DNA from: Flavobacteriales bacterium
GTDB taxonomy: Bacteria > Bacteroidota > Bacteroidia > Flavobacteriales_D > Sanyastnellaceae
Length of the DNA stretch: 50,770 nt
Assembly: GCA_002683345.1 (NCBI GenBank)
Contig: NYSX01000068.1
Coordinates: forward strand, 1-50,770
Reading direction: 5' to 3'
Part shown: positions 26,824 to 35,600 of the stretch, piece by piece
Position numbering within the stretch: position 1 is the first letter of the stretch
Layout of the letters: each line of letters starts with the position of its first letter
Position numbers and translations under genes: made by a program
Notes under the pieces: generated by a model
Database searches by the model: none
What the model was told of the DNA's origin: nothing
What the model saw: the letters and a program-made list of their open reading frames with translations, nothing else

Positions 26824-28125
26824 ATGAACGTCCACTTGCTTTCCATCGGCGATGAGCTGCTCATTGGCCAAACCGTCAACACCAACGCTGCCTGGATGGG
26901 CAAGCGGTTGACTGAAGATGGATGGCGGGTGTCTCGCGTGGTCACACTGTCAGACGACCCGGAAACGATTCGCCAAGAATTGGACCGGGCGCTGGAGGCG
27001 GCGGATGCCGTGCTTTTGACCGGCGGACTGGGGCCCACCAAAGACGACTTGACCAAGCATGTGCTGGCCGAGCATTTTGGGACGGAGCTCGTGATGCATG
27101 AAGACATCGCAGCCCAAATCCAAGCGTGGTTCGAGTCGCGCAATGTGCCGTTTCTCGAGGTGAATCGCCTTCAGGCCATGTTGCCCCGCGCATGCACGGT
27201 GCTGCCCAACCCATTGGGCACGGCCTCGGGCATGTGGTTTGAGCGACCTTCGGGCAAGGTGGTGGTGAGCATGCCTGGTGTGCCCTACGAGATGGAGGGG
27301 TTGATGGACAACGAGGTCCTTCCTCGCTTGCGCACCCACTTCAAGCTGCCGACGACGTTGTACGAAACCGTAGTCACCGCAGGCATCGGTGAGTCTTCGT
27401 TGGCCGCGTTGGTGGCCGATTGGGAGGAGGCCCTGCCTGCAAAAGGGGTGTCTCTGGCGTACCTGCCTTCGCCAGGGCAGGTGAAGGTCCGCTTGGGCGT
27501 GCAAGGACCTGCCGAAGACCGCACATCGCTTACCCAACTCTTGAAATCCGAAACCGACGCTTTTGTGGCCCTGGCAGCAGACCATGTCATTGGTCGGGGC
27601 CATTCGGGACTGCCTGAGGCCGTGCTCGGCATGCTTCAGAAACGAGGCCAAACCGTCTGCACCGCGGAATCGTGCACGGGTGGGCGCATCGCGTCCATGC
27701 TCACCTCGGTGCCTGGCGCCAGTGCTTCGATGTGGGGTGGGGTGGTGGCTTACGACAACAGCGTCAAGCAAGAGATCCTTGGCGTGTCCCCCGAAGCCCT
27801 TGCCGAGCACGGTGCCGTCAGTGAGGTCGTGGTGAAAGCCATGGCAAGAGGTGCCCGAAAGCAACTGGGCACGGATTGGGCGGTCGCCACGTCGGGCGTG
27901 GCAGGTCCGAGCGGAGGAACGGAAGAAAAGCCCGTGGGCATGGTGTGGATGGCCGTGGCCGGACCGGAGGGAGAACGGGCGTGGTGCCATCGGTTTGGTT
28001 CGCAGCGAGAGCGCATTGTCCAGCGGGCGTCACGCCGAATTTTGACCCATCTTCACGAAGCCTTGCGAGAAGGTGGGAGTGAAGGTTGGATGAATGGCGA
28101 AAAAGTTGTTTCTTTGCAGTCCTAA
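26824..28125 (+). CDS. cinA: CinA: nicotinamide-nucleotide amidohydrolase / competence-damage protein
   Basis: 433 aa with the full two-domain CinA structure. The N-terminal MoaB-like (COG1058) domain starts [23 protein letters not shown] and contains [12 protein letters not shown]. The C-terminal PncC amidase domain starts near residue 260, with its catalytic-serine motif [21 protein letters not shown] (about 281) and [16 protein letters not shown]. It deamidates nicotinamide mononucleotide in pyridine nucleotide salvage. CATCTTTG, one base from the -7 consensus, lies shortly before the ATG. rpmB starts 12 bases after its stop. Confidence 0.95.
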   Translation: MNVHLLSIGDELLIGQTVNTNAAWMGKRLTEDGWRVSRVVTLSDDPETIRQELDRALEAADAVLLTGGLGPTKDDLTKHVLAEHFGTELVMHEDIAAQIQAWFESRNVPFLEVNRLQAMLPRACTVLPNPLGTASGMWFERPSGKVVVSMPGVPYEMEGLMDNEVLPRLRTHFKLPTTLYETVVTAGIGESSLAALVADWEEALPAKGVSLAYLPSPGQVKVRLGVQGPAEDRTSLTQLLKSETDAFVALAADHVIGRGHSGLPEAVLGMLQKRGQTVCTAESCTGGRIASMLTSVPGASASMWGGVVAYDNSVKQEILGVSPEALAEHGAVSEVVVKAMARGARKQLGTDWAVATSGVAGPSGGTEEKPVGMVWMAVAGPEGERAWCHRFGSQRERIVQRASRRILTHLHEALREGGSEGWMNGEKVVSLQS

Positions 28126-28136
28126 AAATTAGAGCC

Positions 28137-28379
28137 ATGAGCCGCGTCTGTGAAATTACTGGGAAGAAAGTGATGGTGGGAAACAACGTTTCGCACTCTC
28201 AGCGTAAGACAAAGCGTCGTTTCTACCCCAACCTTCAACGCAAGCGCTTCTACATTCCAGAAGAAGACCGTTGGGTGACCTTGCGCGTGTCTGCCAAGGC
28301 CATTCGCACCATCAGCAAGATTGGTGTGCTCGCAGCCATGAAACGTGGCGAAGAGCTCGGCGTCCTCCAGGCGAAGTAA
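28137..28379 (+). CDS. rpmB: Ribosomal protein L28
   Basis: 80 aa from ATG 28137 ([34 protein letters not shown]), the standard L28 start; the upstream part of the track ORF lies inside cinA. It is a component of the large ribosomal subunit. The single N-terminal Cys and the VSHSxxKTKR core are typical. Most Bacteroidota follow rpmB with rpmG and a DUF4295 gene; neither is present here. Two hairpins lie downstream, the second a good terminator. Confidence 0.97.
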   Translation: MSRVCEITGKKVMVGNNVSHSQRKTKRRFYPNLQRKRFYIPEEDRWVTLRVSAKAIRTISKIGVLAAMKRGEELGVLQAK

Positions 28380-28416
28380 TCTTCTCGGACCTCTGGAGGG
28401 AAGTCCTCCTTGCACA

Positions 28417-28443
28417 ACGACCTGCCCCTGAGGCGGGTCGTTT
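28417..28443 (+). other. Ten-base hairpin downstream of rpmB
   Basis: ACGACCTGCC-CCTGA-GGCGGGTCGT with a single T-G pair, followed by TTTGCGTTTG. It is a strong stem without a clean T-run. It may be a pause, attenuation or processing element ahead of the proper terminator. The 184-base gap 28380-28563 holds this, the terminator and a small GACCC-GCAA-GGGTC stem at 28543-28556, but no gene that I can see. Confidence 0.5.
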
Positions 28444-28484
28444 GCGTTTGCGCACGTTTCCAGAACCCCTCGGTACGCAGGGAC

Positions 28485-28514
28485 AAAAAAAGACGCCTCG
28501 AAGGCGTCTTTTTT
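28485..28514. terminator. Bidirectional terminator between rpmB and the prohibitin gene
   Basis: A-run, GACGCCT-CGA-AGGCGTC, T-run. The symmetric A and T runs allow it to stop both rpmB and the convergent prohibitin transcript. Confidence 0.88.
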
Positions 28515-28563
28515 CATGAAGGCCCTTAGGCCTGGGCCGGCCGACCCGCAAGGGTCAGGGCAC

Positions 28564-29403
28564 TCAGTTGTTGCCCAAAATCAACGGCAACCCGTCGTCG
28601 CCGCCGCCCACAACCACAATCTTGGTGTTGTTGCTCTTGGCGATTTCTTTGGTGGCTTCAATGCCTTTCCACTTGAGCAGCTTTTCGCTCAAGCCCTTGG
28701 AAATGATTTCTTCAAAATCCCGGATGCCTGCCGCTTCGATGCGAAGGCGGTCGGCTTCTTTTTGGGCTTTCTCCAGGCGGAACTCGTATTCCAACGATTC
28801 TTGCTCCTGTTGCAGCTTGCGCTCGATGGCCTGCTCCAACGTGGTGGGGAGGGTGATGTTCCGGATCAAGACGTCGTTGAGCTGGATGTAGTTCTCGGCG
28901 AGTTTGTCGGCGAGTTGGTTCTTGATCTCCAACTGGATTTGCTCACGCTTGGTCGTGTTGAATTCCTCGGGGAGGTACTTGGCGATGACCTCGCGCGCGA
29001 CGGAACGCATGGCAGGGCGAATCACCTTCTCTTCGTAGTTGCGTCCCCGCTCGATTTCCAGGCGGCCCAGGTTCTCGTACTGTGGCTGGGTGAAGACCGT
29101 CATGTCCATGTTGATCTTGAGCAGGTTGGAGCTCAGGACCTCCAGGGCTTCCATTTGTTCGGTTTGACGGATCTCGTATTCATAAACCTTGTTCCAAGGT
29201 GCTTTGAAGTGGAAGCCGCTCTTCAATGGGGCTTCGTCGGGATCAACACCTTCGCCAAACGTGTGGAAGGTCAAACCGGCATAGCCGGAGGGCACGGTGA
29301 CCGTCAGGGAGCCCCACAACATCACGACGGGGAGGAAAACGATCAGGGCAACGAGGATGCCGCGCAAGCGTCGACGGTCCTCAGGGGAAGCAGACATGTT
29401 CAT
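28564..29403 (-). CDS. Prohibitin / SPFH-domain membrane protein
   Basis: 279 aa. A single N-terminal helix (about 15-35, LRGILVALIVFLPVVMLWGSL) is followed by the SPFH domain (VPSGYAGLTFHTFGEGVDPDEAPLKSGFHFKAPWNKVYEYEIRQ) and a long charged coiled coil (RKLQQEQESLEYEFRLEKAQKEADRLRIEAAG). Prohibitins form ring-like membrane scaffolds and often regulate FtsH proteases in bacteria and mitochondria; ftsH is in this window but not adjacent. The C-terminus ends in a Gly-rich VVVGGGDDGLPLILGNN. An ATG two codons later (29397) is also possible. This is probably the last gene of a long minus-strand unit. Confidence 0.92.
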   Translation of the reverse strand: MNMSASPEDRRRLRGILVALIVFLPVVMLWGSLTVTVPSGYAGLTFHTFGEGVDPDEAPLKSGFHFKAPWNKVYEYEIRQTEQMEALEVLSSNLLKINMDMTVFTQPQYENLGRLEIERGRNYEEKVIRPAMRSVAREVIAKYLPEEFNTTKREQIQLEIKNQLADKLAENYIQLNDVLIRNITLPTTLEQAIERKLQQEQESLEYEFRLEKAQKEADRLRIEAAGIRDFEEIISKGLSEKLLKWKGIEATKEIAKSNNTKIVVVGGGDDGLPLILGNN

Positions 29404-29464
29404 GCGGGAAAGATAGTTTGGGGATGGACGAAGTCACAAGGTTTGTCGCCCACGTTCACCGGCT

Positions 29465-31588
29465 TTAACGGCCGCCTCCGGCGCGGCGAATGGCCCACTC
29501 GGCCGTCAGCAAAACCAACAGGGCCACCAGCAGCCAAAGCTGGGCGTGCAAGGGCAGACGTTCCGAGGACGTGTGGACGATGTCCTGGCTTGGTGTGCGA
29601 TTCGCGAAAGCTGCCCACGCTTGCCGAATGCCCTCCAAGTCTTGGGATTCGTCCAACGTCCCCAGGTATTCCCCTTCCGTGCGAAGGGCGAGCCTCTTGA
29701 GCAGGCCGTGGTTCGCAGGCGTGAGGCTGGCCTCGGCTTGGACCGCGTTGACAACAAGGCTGCCTTTTTCAGTGAGCGTCTCTCCATTTTGGACACACGA
29801 GGCCACCCAGTTGTAGACCCCCGGCAAGAGCATGCCAAGGTCCAAGTTGAAATCGGTGCCCCGAGGATTCTCCACAAAGCGGTGGACGGTGGGCTGTCCA
29901 TTTTGCTTGGTCAGTTCGAGGGTCACTTCGACGTCCACCGTGGGGGAGAGGGAGGCGTCGTAGACCTCGGCCACCCATTCGCACCGGAGGTCCTCGTCGA
30001 GCCGTTCCGGGACGCGAACGCGAAGGCGTTTGACGTCGTCTCGGCTGCTGAGGTATTGCAGGGTGCGATTCACCAAATCGTCAAAAGCGACGCTCTCTCC
30101 GTCGTGACGGACGAGGTCCTGCATGCGCCATCTCCACAGTCCTTCGCCCAAGGTGACAGCGACGCGGCGTGCGTCGCCTTCGCGCACCGCCCACAGTGGC
30201 CAATCCGTGCTCACAGGTCCCACTTGCTGCGTCAAGGCGGACACAAGCGCAGGGGTGGTGCTGTATTCGCCCGTGGGGCAGGCCAGCGGCGGCCACATGG
30301 CGAGCATCCGGTCCAATTCGGAAGGAAGTGGGAACGATTCGAACGCCGCGGTGGTTTGGCCTTGCGCTTCAGTGACCAAGGGCTCAGGCGCGTGTTGGAA
30401 GCCCACCACATTGAGATCCCAGTCGTTCCAAGTGGTGGAGGCGCCCCCCATGACCCAAATCGCCCGTCCCTCTTGAACGGCGTCCTTGACGGCAGAGGGC
30501 AGGAGAGAAGGCGTCAAGTGATGGAGCACCAAGACGTCGTGGTCAGGCAAGGGCGAGCCAGCATCAAGCTCGGAGGCCCAAATCACCTCGGTCTCCTGGT
30601 GGACGTTGGTTTCTGCGGCGCTGCGAAGGGCGGCGAGGTCGGGGTGTGGAGCCGCGGCGACAAAGAGGATTTTTCGGCGGCTTTCCAAAATGTCTATGGT
30701 GGCGCGCTTCCGGTTGTTGCGCGTGGTGACTTCGTTGCCGCTCCAGGACGCCGTGGGCGAAATGGACGCTTGCAGCGTCATGGTGCCCGCCTTCTCTGCA
30801 TCGACTTGGAGGGTCCATCGGGTGCTGCTGAAGCTGTGGTTGGGGGTCCACGTTGTGGTGCCTAACGTCGTGCCTCCCGAACTCAGTCGCAGCATCATGG
30901 GGACGTCTTCGGCGCCACGCGCTTGGGCCGTCACCTCCACGGGGAAAGCGTTGCCGAGGTAGGCGACTTCGTTGAGACGAAGCTTGGAAACTTCGAGGTC
31001 GGTGACGAGCGAGGTGTCGCCCGTGCCCACGAACACGTGGGGAACGTCCAGCCGAGCCGCTGTGAATTCAGGATCGGGGCCGCGGTTTGCCCGGCCATCT
31101 GTTACGACAACCACGGCAGGGACATTGCGGTGAACGTAGCGGTCGCGGATGGCCTCGAGTGCCGAACCCAAGTCCGTCCGTTTTCCTGTGGGGTTCCAAG
31201 TCTCGATTTCCTTCACCTCACGGTCGAAGGCAAACAGATCGACGCCCCACTGCGCTTCCTGTCCCCAAGATGTAACGTCGGCCACGAGTGCGCCCAAAGC
31301 TTCCTTTCTCTCCACGCTGTCTTGCCCCATCCATTGTGAGGCGGTGGCGTCCACCAACACAGGAAGCACTGGGGCTTCACGCGTTTCGGTGGTGCTCCGC
31401 AACATGGGGCTGAGCAGCAGGAACCCGAGGGTACCCAGCACGGCGGTACGCAGGAGCGCGAGAAGCCAAGACGGTTTGGGACGGTCCTCTCCCCAGCCAT
31501 AGAGCAGGGCGGTCAACCCCACAGCCATGCCTGCCAAGGCAATCCATTGCCATGTCTGGGCCTGAACGATGAGGTTGGAGAAATCCAT
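29465..31588 (-). CDS. VWA-domain membrane protein
   Basis: 707 aa. Two N-terminal helices (about 14-32 and 42-61) lead into a von Willebrand A-like domain (VLPVLVDATASQWMGQDSVERKEAL..VVVVTDGRANRG). The MIDAS first motif, usually DxSxS, is DATAS here and so lacks the first Ser. Beta-rich modules and a glutamine amidotransferase-like region (HDVLVLHHLTPSLLPSAVKDAVQEGRAIWVMGG) follow, then a C-terminal helix (LWLLVALLVLLTAEWAI). The topology resembles membrane proteins encoded near MoxR/BatA clusters, though no MoxR ATPase is nearby. It lies 22 bases after fabG. Function is unknown; an envelope role is likely. Confidence 0.82.
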   Translation of the reverse strand: MDFSNLIVQAQTWQWIALAGMAVGLTALLYGWGEDRPKPSWLLALLRTAVLGTLGFLLLSPMLRSTTETREAPVLPVLVDATASQWMGQDSVERKEALGALVADVTSWGQEAQWGVDLFAFDREVKEIETWNPTGKRTDLGSALEAIRDRYVHRNVPAVVVVTDGRANRGPDPEFTAARLDVPHVFVGTGDTSLVTDLEVSKLRLNEVAYLGNAFPVEVTAQARGAEDVPMMLRLSSGGTTLGTTTWTPNHSFSSTRWTLQVDAEKAGTMTLQASISPTASWSGNEVTTRNNRKRATIDILESRRKILFVAAAPHPDLAALRSAAETNVHQETEVIWASELDAGSPLPDHDVLVLHHLTPSLLPSAVKDAVQEGRAIWVMGGASTTWNDWDLNVVGFQHAPEPLVTEAQGQTTAAFESFPLPSELDRMLAMWPPLACPTGEYSTTPALVSALTQQVGPVSTDWPLWAVREGDARRVAVTLGEGLWRWRMQDLVRHDGESVAFDDLVNRTLQYLSSRDDVKRLRVRVPERLDEDLRCEWVAEVYDASLSPTVDVEVTLELTKQNGQPTVHRFVENPRGTDFNLDLGMLLPGVYNWVASCVQNGETLTEKGSLVVNAVQAEASLTPANHGLLKRLALRTEGEYLGTLDESQDLEGIRQAWAAFANRTPSQDIVHTSSERLPLHAQLWLLVALLVLLTAEWAIRRAGGGR

Positions 31589-31610
31589 GGCGAAGTGGAG
31601 AGGCGTACCG

Positions 31611-32357
31611 TCAGGCGGTGATCATGCCGCCGTCCACGTTCAGGGTTTGGCCTGTGATGTAGGCGCTCATGTCGCTGGCCAAGAAGACGCACAAGTTGGC
31701 CACATCTTCAGGGGTGCCACCGCGCTTCAGTGGAATGGCGTCGCGCCATCCTTGCACGGTGTCGGCATCGAGCTTGGCGGTCATTTCCGTTTCAATGAAT
31801 CCAGGGGCAATGGCGTTGCAGCGGATGTTGCGGCTCCCGAGTTCGAGGGCCACAGACTTGGTGAAGCCCAGGATGCCCGCCTTGGAGGCTGCGTAGTTTG
31901 CCTGGCCGGCGTTGCCTTGCACGCCCACGACAGAGGAGATGTTGACAATGGAGCCAGAACGCGCTTTGAGCATGGTGCGCATCACCGCCTTGGTCAGGTT
32001 GAAGCAGCTCTTCAAATTGACGCTGATGACACGGTCCCACTGCTCTTCGGTCATGCGCATGAGCAGGGTGTCGTCCGTGATGCCCGCGTTGTTGATGACG
32101 ATGTCGACCGTACCAAAGGCTTCAACCACTTCGCCTACGAGACGCTCGGCGTCGGTCATGCTTGCGGCATCGGACTGGAAGCCCTTGACGGTGCCTCCCT
32201 CGGCGCTGAGTTCCTTCTCGAGGGCCGCTGCGGCTTCGGCCGAGCTGCGGTACGTGAACGCCACTTTGGCGCCTTGGGCAATGAATTGTTGCGCGATGGC
32301 TTTTCCGATGCCACGTGACGCTCCGGTCACAATGGCCACTTTTCCTTCAAGGAGCAT
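31611..32357 (-). CDS. fabG: 3-oxoacyl-[acyl-carrier-protein] reductase
   Basis: 248 aa from ATG 32357 (MLLEGKVAIVTGASRGIG), exactly the usual FabG length; the seven extra track residues are not needed. It is an SDR that reduces 3-oxoacyl-ACP with NADPH in fatty acid synthesis. The cofactor loop TGASRGIG, NNAGIT, catalytic Ser in VNISSVVG, Tyr/Lys in YAASKAG and the PGFIETEMT loop are all visible. It sits within the minus-strand unit between the CCG-domain protein and the VWA protein. Confidence 0.96.
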   Translation of the reverse strand: MLLEGKVAIVTGASRGIGKAIAQQFIAQGAKVAFTYRSSAEAAAALEKELSAEGGTVKGFQSDAASMTDAERLVGEVVEAFGTVDIVINNAGITDDTLLMRMTEEQWDRVISVNLKSCFNLTKAVMRTMLKARSGSIVNISSVVGVQGNAGQANYAASKAGILGFTKSVALELGSRNIRCNAIAPGFIETEMTAKLDADTVQGWRDAIPLKRGGTPEDVANLCVFLASDMSAYITGQTLNVDGGMITA

Positions 32358-32406
32358 AGAATGTAGGTGTTGGTTCAATCAGGGTTCAGGTCAATAGGGG
32401 CGTTCC

Positions 32407-33210
32407 TCAGTTGGAAGGAACGAGGTCTGCAGCTTCGGCGATGAGTTCGGCAATATCCTTCACGTCGATGGACGACTCGCGCTCGGCGTTTTTCACGCCG
32501 TCGGTCATCATCGTGTTGCAGAAGGGGCAGCCTGTCGCCACGATGGCGGGGTTGGCGTCGAGGACGTCGTCGGTGCGTTTGTGGTTGACTTCGCGGTTGC
32601 CTTTCTCGGCTTCCTTGAACATCTGGGCGCCGCCGGCGCCACAGCAGAGACCGTTTTGCTTGCAGCGTCGCATCTCCACGAGCTCGGCATCGAGGGTGGA
32701 CAGAACGTCACGTGGCGCCGCGTATTCCCCGTTTCCTCGGCCGAGGTAGCAGGGATCGTGGAAGGTGATGCGACGGCCCTTGAACGGGTTGCCGTCGGCC
32801 ACCTTGAGACGGCCTTGGTCGATGAGGTCGCGGATGAACTGCGTGTGGTGCATCACCTCGTAATTGCCTCCAAGTTCTGGGTACTCGTTCTTGAGGACGT
32901 TGAAGCAGTGGGGGCAACCCGTCACAATGCGCTTGACTTCATAGCCGTTGAGCACGGCGATGTTTTGGGCAGCCTGCATTTGGAACAGGAATTCGTTGCC
33001 GGCACGCTTGGCGGGATCGCCCGTGCAGCTTTCCTCCGCGCCGAGCACCGCAAAAGGCACTTCACAGTGGTGCAGGATGCGTGCAATGGCTTTGGTGATG
33101 CGCTTGGCGCGGTCGTCGAAACTGCCTGCGCATCCCACCCAAAACAACACTTCTGGGGTCTTGCCCTGGGCGGTCATGTCCGCCAACGTAGGAACTTGAA
33201 ACGTGCTCAT
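32407..33210 (-). CDS. CCG-domain (Fe-S)-binding oxidoreductase subunit
   Basis: 267 aa. It has two cysteine-rich CCG-type regions as in heterodisulfide reductase HdrB and glycolate oxidase GlcF. The first contains VGCAGSFDDRA, ESCTGDPAKRAG and GCPHCFNVLKNEYPELGG. The second contains HDPCYLGRGNGEYAAPR, CKQNGLCCGAGGAQMF and GCPFCNTMMTDG. Such modules bind [4Fe-4S] or unusual [Fe-S] clusters and pass electrons to or from a partner. The partner is evidently the upstream membrane Fe-S protein (three-base gap). The pair is widespread in Bacteroidota, but its substrate is not established. Confidence 0.9.
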   Translation of the reverse strand: MSTFQVPTLADMTAQGKTPEVLFWVGCAGSFDDRAKRITKAIARILHHCEVPFAVLGAEESCTGDPAKRAGNEFLFQMQAAQNIAVLNGYEVKRIVTGCPHCFNVLKNEYPELGGNYEVMHHTQFIRDLIDQGRLKVADGNPFKGRRITFHDPCYLGRGNGEYAAPRDVLSTLDAELVEMRRCKQNGLCCGAGGAQMFKEAEKGNREVNHKRTDDVLDANPAIVATGCPFCNTMMTDGVKNAERESSIDVKDIAELIAEAADLVPSN

Positions 33211-33213
33211 GGT

Positions 33214-34536
33214 TCAGGATTCTTGGGTCCAATCTCCACGGCTGGCTGCGGGGAAGGCCCACGGCGCACCGTTGTTTTCAATGTTGTTGAACATGGACGT
33301 GATGGACTCTGGCGATTTGCTGTCCTCCATGATCAAGCTGCGACGCATGTCGAGCACGATGCCCATGGGGGAGATGTTGACGGGGCACGCTTGCACACAT
33401 GCTTGGCAGGACGTGCATGCCCAAAGTTCTTCTTCGGTGATGTAGCTCCCGAGCAACGTTTTGCCATCGCCTTCCCACGTTCCGCCATTCGCGTCCCGCT
33501 GCTCGCCGATCTCTTCGATGCGGTCGCGGGTGTCCATCATGATTTTGCGAGGGGAGAGGAGCTTGCCAGTTTGGTTGGCGGGGCACTCGCTGGTGCAGCG
33601 TCCGCACTCGGTGCAGGTGTACGCTTCCATCAACTGCTTCCAGCTCAAATCGGGGGCGTCCTTGGCCCCAAACTTGACGGGCGCCGCATCGGCGTCCGGT
33701 GCAGGCGCGGCAAAAGGGTCCGCGTTCGGGTCCATCATCAAATCCACCTCCTTTTTCACGGCGGCCATGTTGTCCATGGCCCCTTGCGCGGTCAAGTCGC
33801 TGTAGTACGTGTTGGGGAAGGCCAGCAGAATGTGGAAGTGCTTCGAATACGTGACGTACACCAGGAAAGTGAGGATGCCCAAAATGTGAAACCACCACAT
33901 CCCGCGCTCCACGGCCACCACCCCAGCGTCGGTCATGCCCTCGTACAGGGGCACGAGGAATTGGCTGATGGGGAACGAGCCGGCCACGATGTAGTGGTCC
34001 AAGCCTCGGACCTGCGCAATGCTGTCGGCCGCGTTCATGCTGAGGAACGCGAACATCAACACCACTTCCGCAATCAAAATCAAATTGGCGTCCAGCGTCG
34101 GCCAGCCTCCCATTTCGGGCGACTTGAACCGGGCCAAAGCCATGCCATTGCGCCGCACAAAGAACACAACACAGGCGAGCAAAACCAGCGCGGCCAGCAC
34201 CTCAAACGTGCCAATCAACACGTCGTACAATCCGCCCAATCCGGCGAAGGCGCGGTGGGTGCCAAACAAGCCGTCGATGACGATCTCCAGCAATTCGATG
34301 TTGATGACCACAAACCCCACGTAAATGAGGATGTGCATGATGCCTGCCACGGGGCGGGCGACCATTTTGCCTTGGCCCAAGGCCACACGGGCCATCACCT
34401 TCCAGCGGTCGGCGGGTCGGTCAAAGCGGTCCACGTCTTGGCCCATCAAGATGTTCTTTCGGATGAATGCCACCCGGCGGGCGAAGAGACCTGCACCTGC
34501 GGCGACACACACCGCGAAAAGAAGTTGCGCAATCAT
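33214..34536 (-). CDS. Membrane-bound 4Fe-4S oxidoreductase subunit
   Basis: 440 aa. The N-terminal half has about five membrane helices (for example AGIMHILIYVGFVVINIELLEIVI and FEVLAALVLLACVVFFV) of the nitrate reductase gamma/HdrE type. The C-terminal half is a cytoplasmic ferredoxin-like domain with two complete 4Fe-4S motifs: CTECGRCTSECP (about residue 306) and CTSCQACVQACP (about 372). It should carry electrons between the quinone pool and the following CCG subunit. Histidines inside the helices (MHILIY, FHILGIL) could bind haem, but this is inference. It lies five bases from the MCE gene upstream. Confidence 0.9.
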   Translation of the reverse strand: MIAQLLFAVCVAAGAGLFARRVAFIRKNILMGQDVDRFDRPADRWKVMARVALGQGKMVARPVAGIMHILIYVGFVVINIELLEIVIDGLFGTHRAFAGLGGLYDVLIGTFEVLAALVLLACVVFFVRRNGMALARFKSPEMGGWPTLDANLILIAEVVLMFAFLSMNAADSIAQVRGLDHYIVAGSFPISQFLVPLYEGMTDAGVVAVERGMWWFHILGILTFLVYVTYSKHFHILLAFPNTYYSDLTAQGAMDNMAAVKKEVDLMMDPNADPFAAPAPDADAAPVKFGAKDAPDLSWKQLMEAYTCTECGRCTSECPANQTGKLLSPRKIMMDTRDRIEEIGEQRDANGGTWEGDGKTLLGSYITEEELWACTSCQACVQACPVNISPMGIVLDMRRSLIMEDSKSPESITSMFNNIENNGAPWAFPAASRGDWTQES

Positions 34537-34541
34537 GGATC

Positions 34542-35600
34542 TCAGTCGTTGGAAGAGGAACCATCCTCTTGGCCTTCAAGTTCGTCAGCAATGATGTCTC
34601 GAAGGCGCATGAGGTCCTTCTTTGAAAATTCGGACTTCTGCTTGCGTCCAATCAAGTTGACCTGAACGTATTTCCAAGGGTGCATTTGGAGGTCGTCGAG
34701 CAACAGCTGGAGCTCGAGGTTGGTGGCCACCAAACCGTCGTGGAGGCTGTCGCTTTGGACGAGTTTGCCCAAAGAGCCTTCGCCGGCGGCGATTTGGCCT
34801 GTGATGGCACTCACATCCTCCAGCGTTTGGTTGGCCTTGGCCATGGTCGCTGCAAATTCAATGCGCGACAGCGAATCGCTCAGCGTGCTGAAGTTCGAAA
34901 TGGCGTTCGTCAGGTCCCCGCTGCTCGCATTCAAGGTGGAGGTGAGGGACCGAACGTTGGACATCACGCGCTTGAAGTTGCTGCGGTTTTCCGCAACCGT
35001 GCTGTCGAGGTTGGCCGCAGTGGTTTCCAACGACTCCACGGTGCGTTGCACGCTTTCGAGCGCAGCCGGAAGTTGGCTGGTGGCCTCGCTGCTGAACACG
35101 CTTTCAATGTCCAAAATCACCTTCTCCACCGATTTGATGAGGTCGGTGGTCTTCCGCTGCAGGGGTTCGATTTGCTTGGCAACTTGCGCGGCGATGTCGT
35201 CTTCCACGTTGTCGAGCAAGGTGTCTCCTGACGCGGCGGACACAGGAGAGTCTCCGCGGTCGATTCGGATGGCCTTGGTGCCAAACAAGTCCGAGCTGTG
35301 GATCATGGCCACGGAGTTGGAGGGGAAAAAGAGCTTGGGATGTTCCACCCCAAATTCCACGAGCAATTCACCCTGGCCCCCTTCCACAAACTCGATGCGT
35401 CGCACCTGCCCCACTTGGTAGCCATTGATGAGTACGGGGTTGCTGACCGCCAATCCAGCCACGTCGTCGTAAACGGCGTAGTAGGTGTTGCTTCGCGCGA
35501 AAGGGTTGAAGCCTTTCAGGTAGTTGACCCCCAACACCAGCAGGACGATGCCCGCGACGACGAGCACCCCAATTTTGAATTCTGACCGAAGTGTGTTCAC
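34542..35600 (-). CDS. MlaD/MCE family lipid-transport protein
   Basis: 352 aa. One N-terminal helix (FKIGVLVVAGIVLLVLGVNYL, about 8-28) anchors a single MCE domain (about 37-115, YYAVYDDVAGLAVSNPVLINGYQVGQVRRIEF). A long helical region follows (about 125-300), ending in a charged tail (FSKKDLMRLRDIIADELEGQ). MCE proteins bind phospholipids and bridge the membranes together with an MlaE/MlaF ABC transporter; neither partner is encoded here. Its ATG overlaps the amidase stop by four bases, so the two are coupled. The amidase-MCE pair is common in Bacteroidota. Confidence 0.92.
   Translation of the reverse strand: MNTLRSEFKIGVLVVAGIVLLVLGVNYLKGFNPFARSNTYYAVYDDVAGLAVSNPVLINGYQVGQVRRIEFVEGGQGELLVEFGVEHPKLFFPSNSVAMIHSSDLFGTKAIRIDRGDSPVSAASGDTLLDNVEDDIAAQVAKQIEPLQRKTTDLIKSVEKVILDIESVFSSEATSQLPAALESVQRTVESLETTAANLDSTVAENRSNFKRVMSNVRSLTSTLNASSGDLTNAISNFSTLSDSLSRIEFAATMAKANQTLEDVSAITGQIAAGEGSLGKLVQSDSLHDGLVATNLELQLLLDDLQMHPWKYVQVNLIGRKQKSEFSKKDLMRLRDIIADELEGQEDGSSSND

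Noticed and set aside
32581-34665. 694-aa plus-strand ORF opposite the Fe-S oxidoreductase genes
   Set aside because: Shadow; both minus-strand genes have complete cysteine motifs, while this ORF has none and spans two genes.
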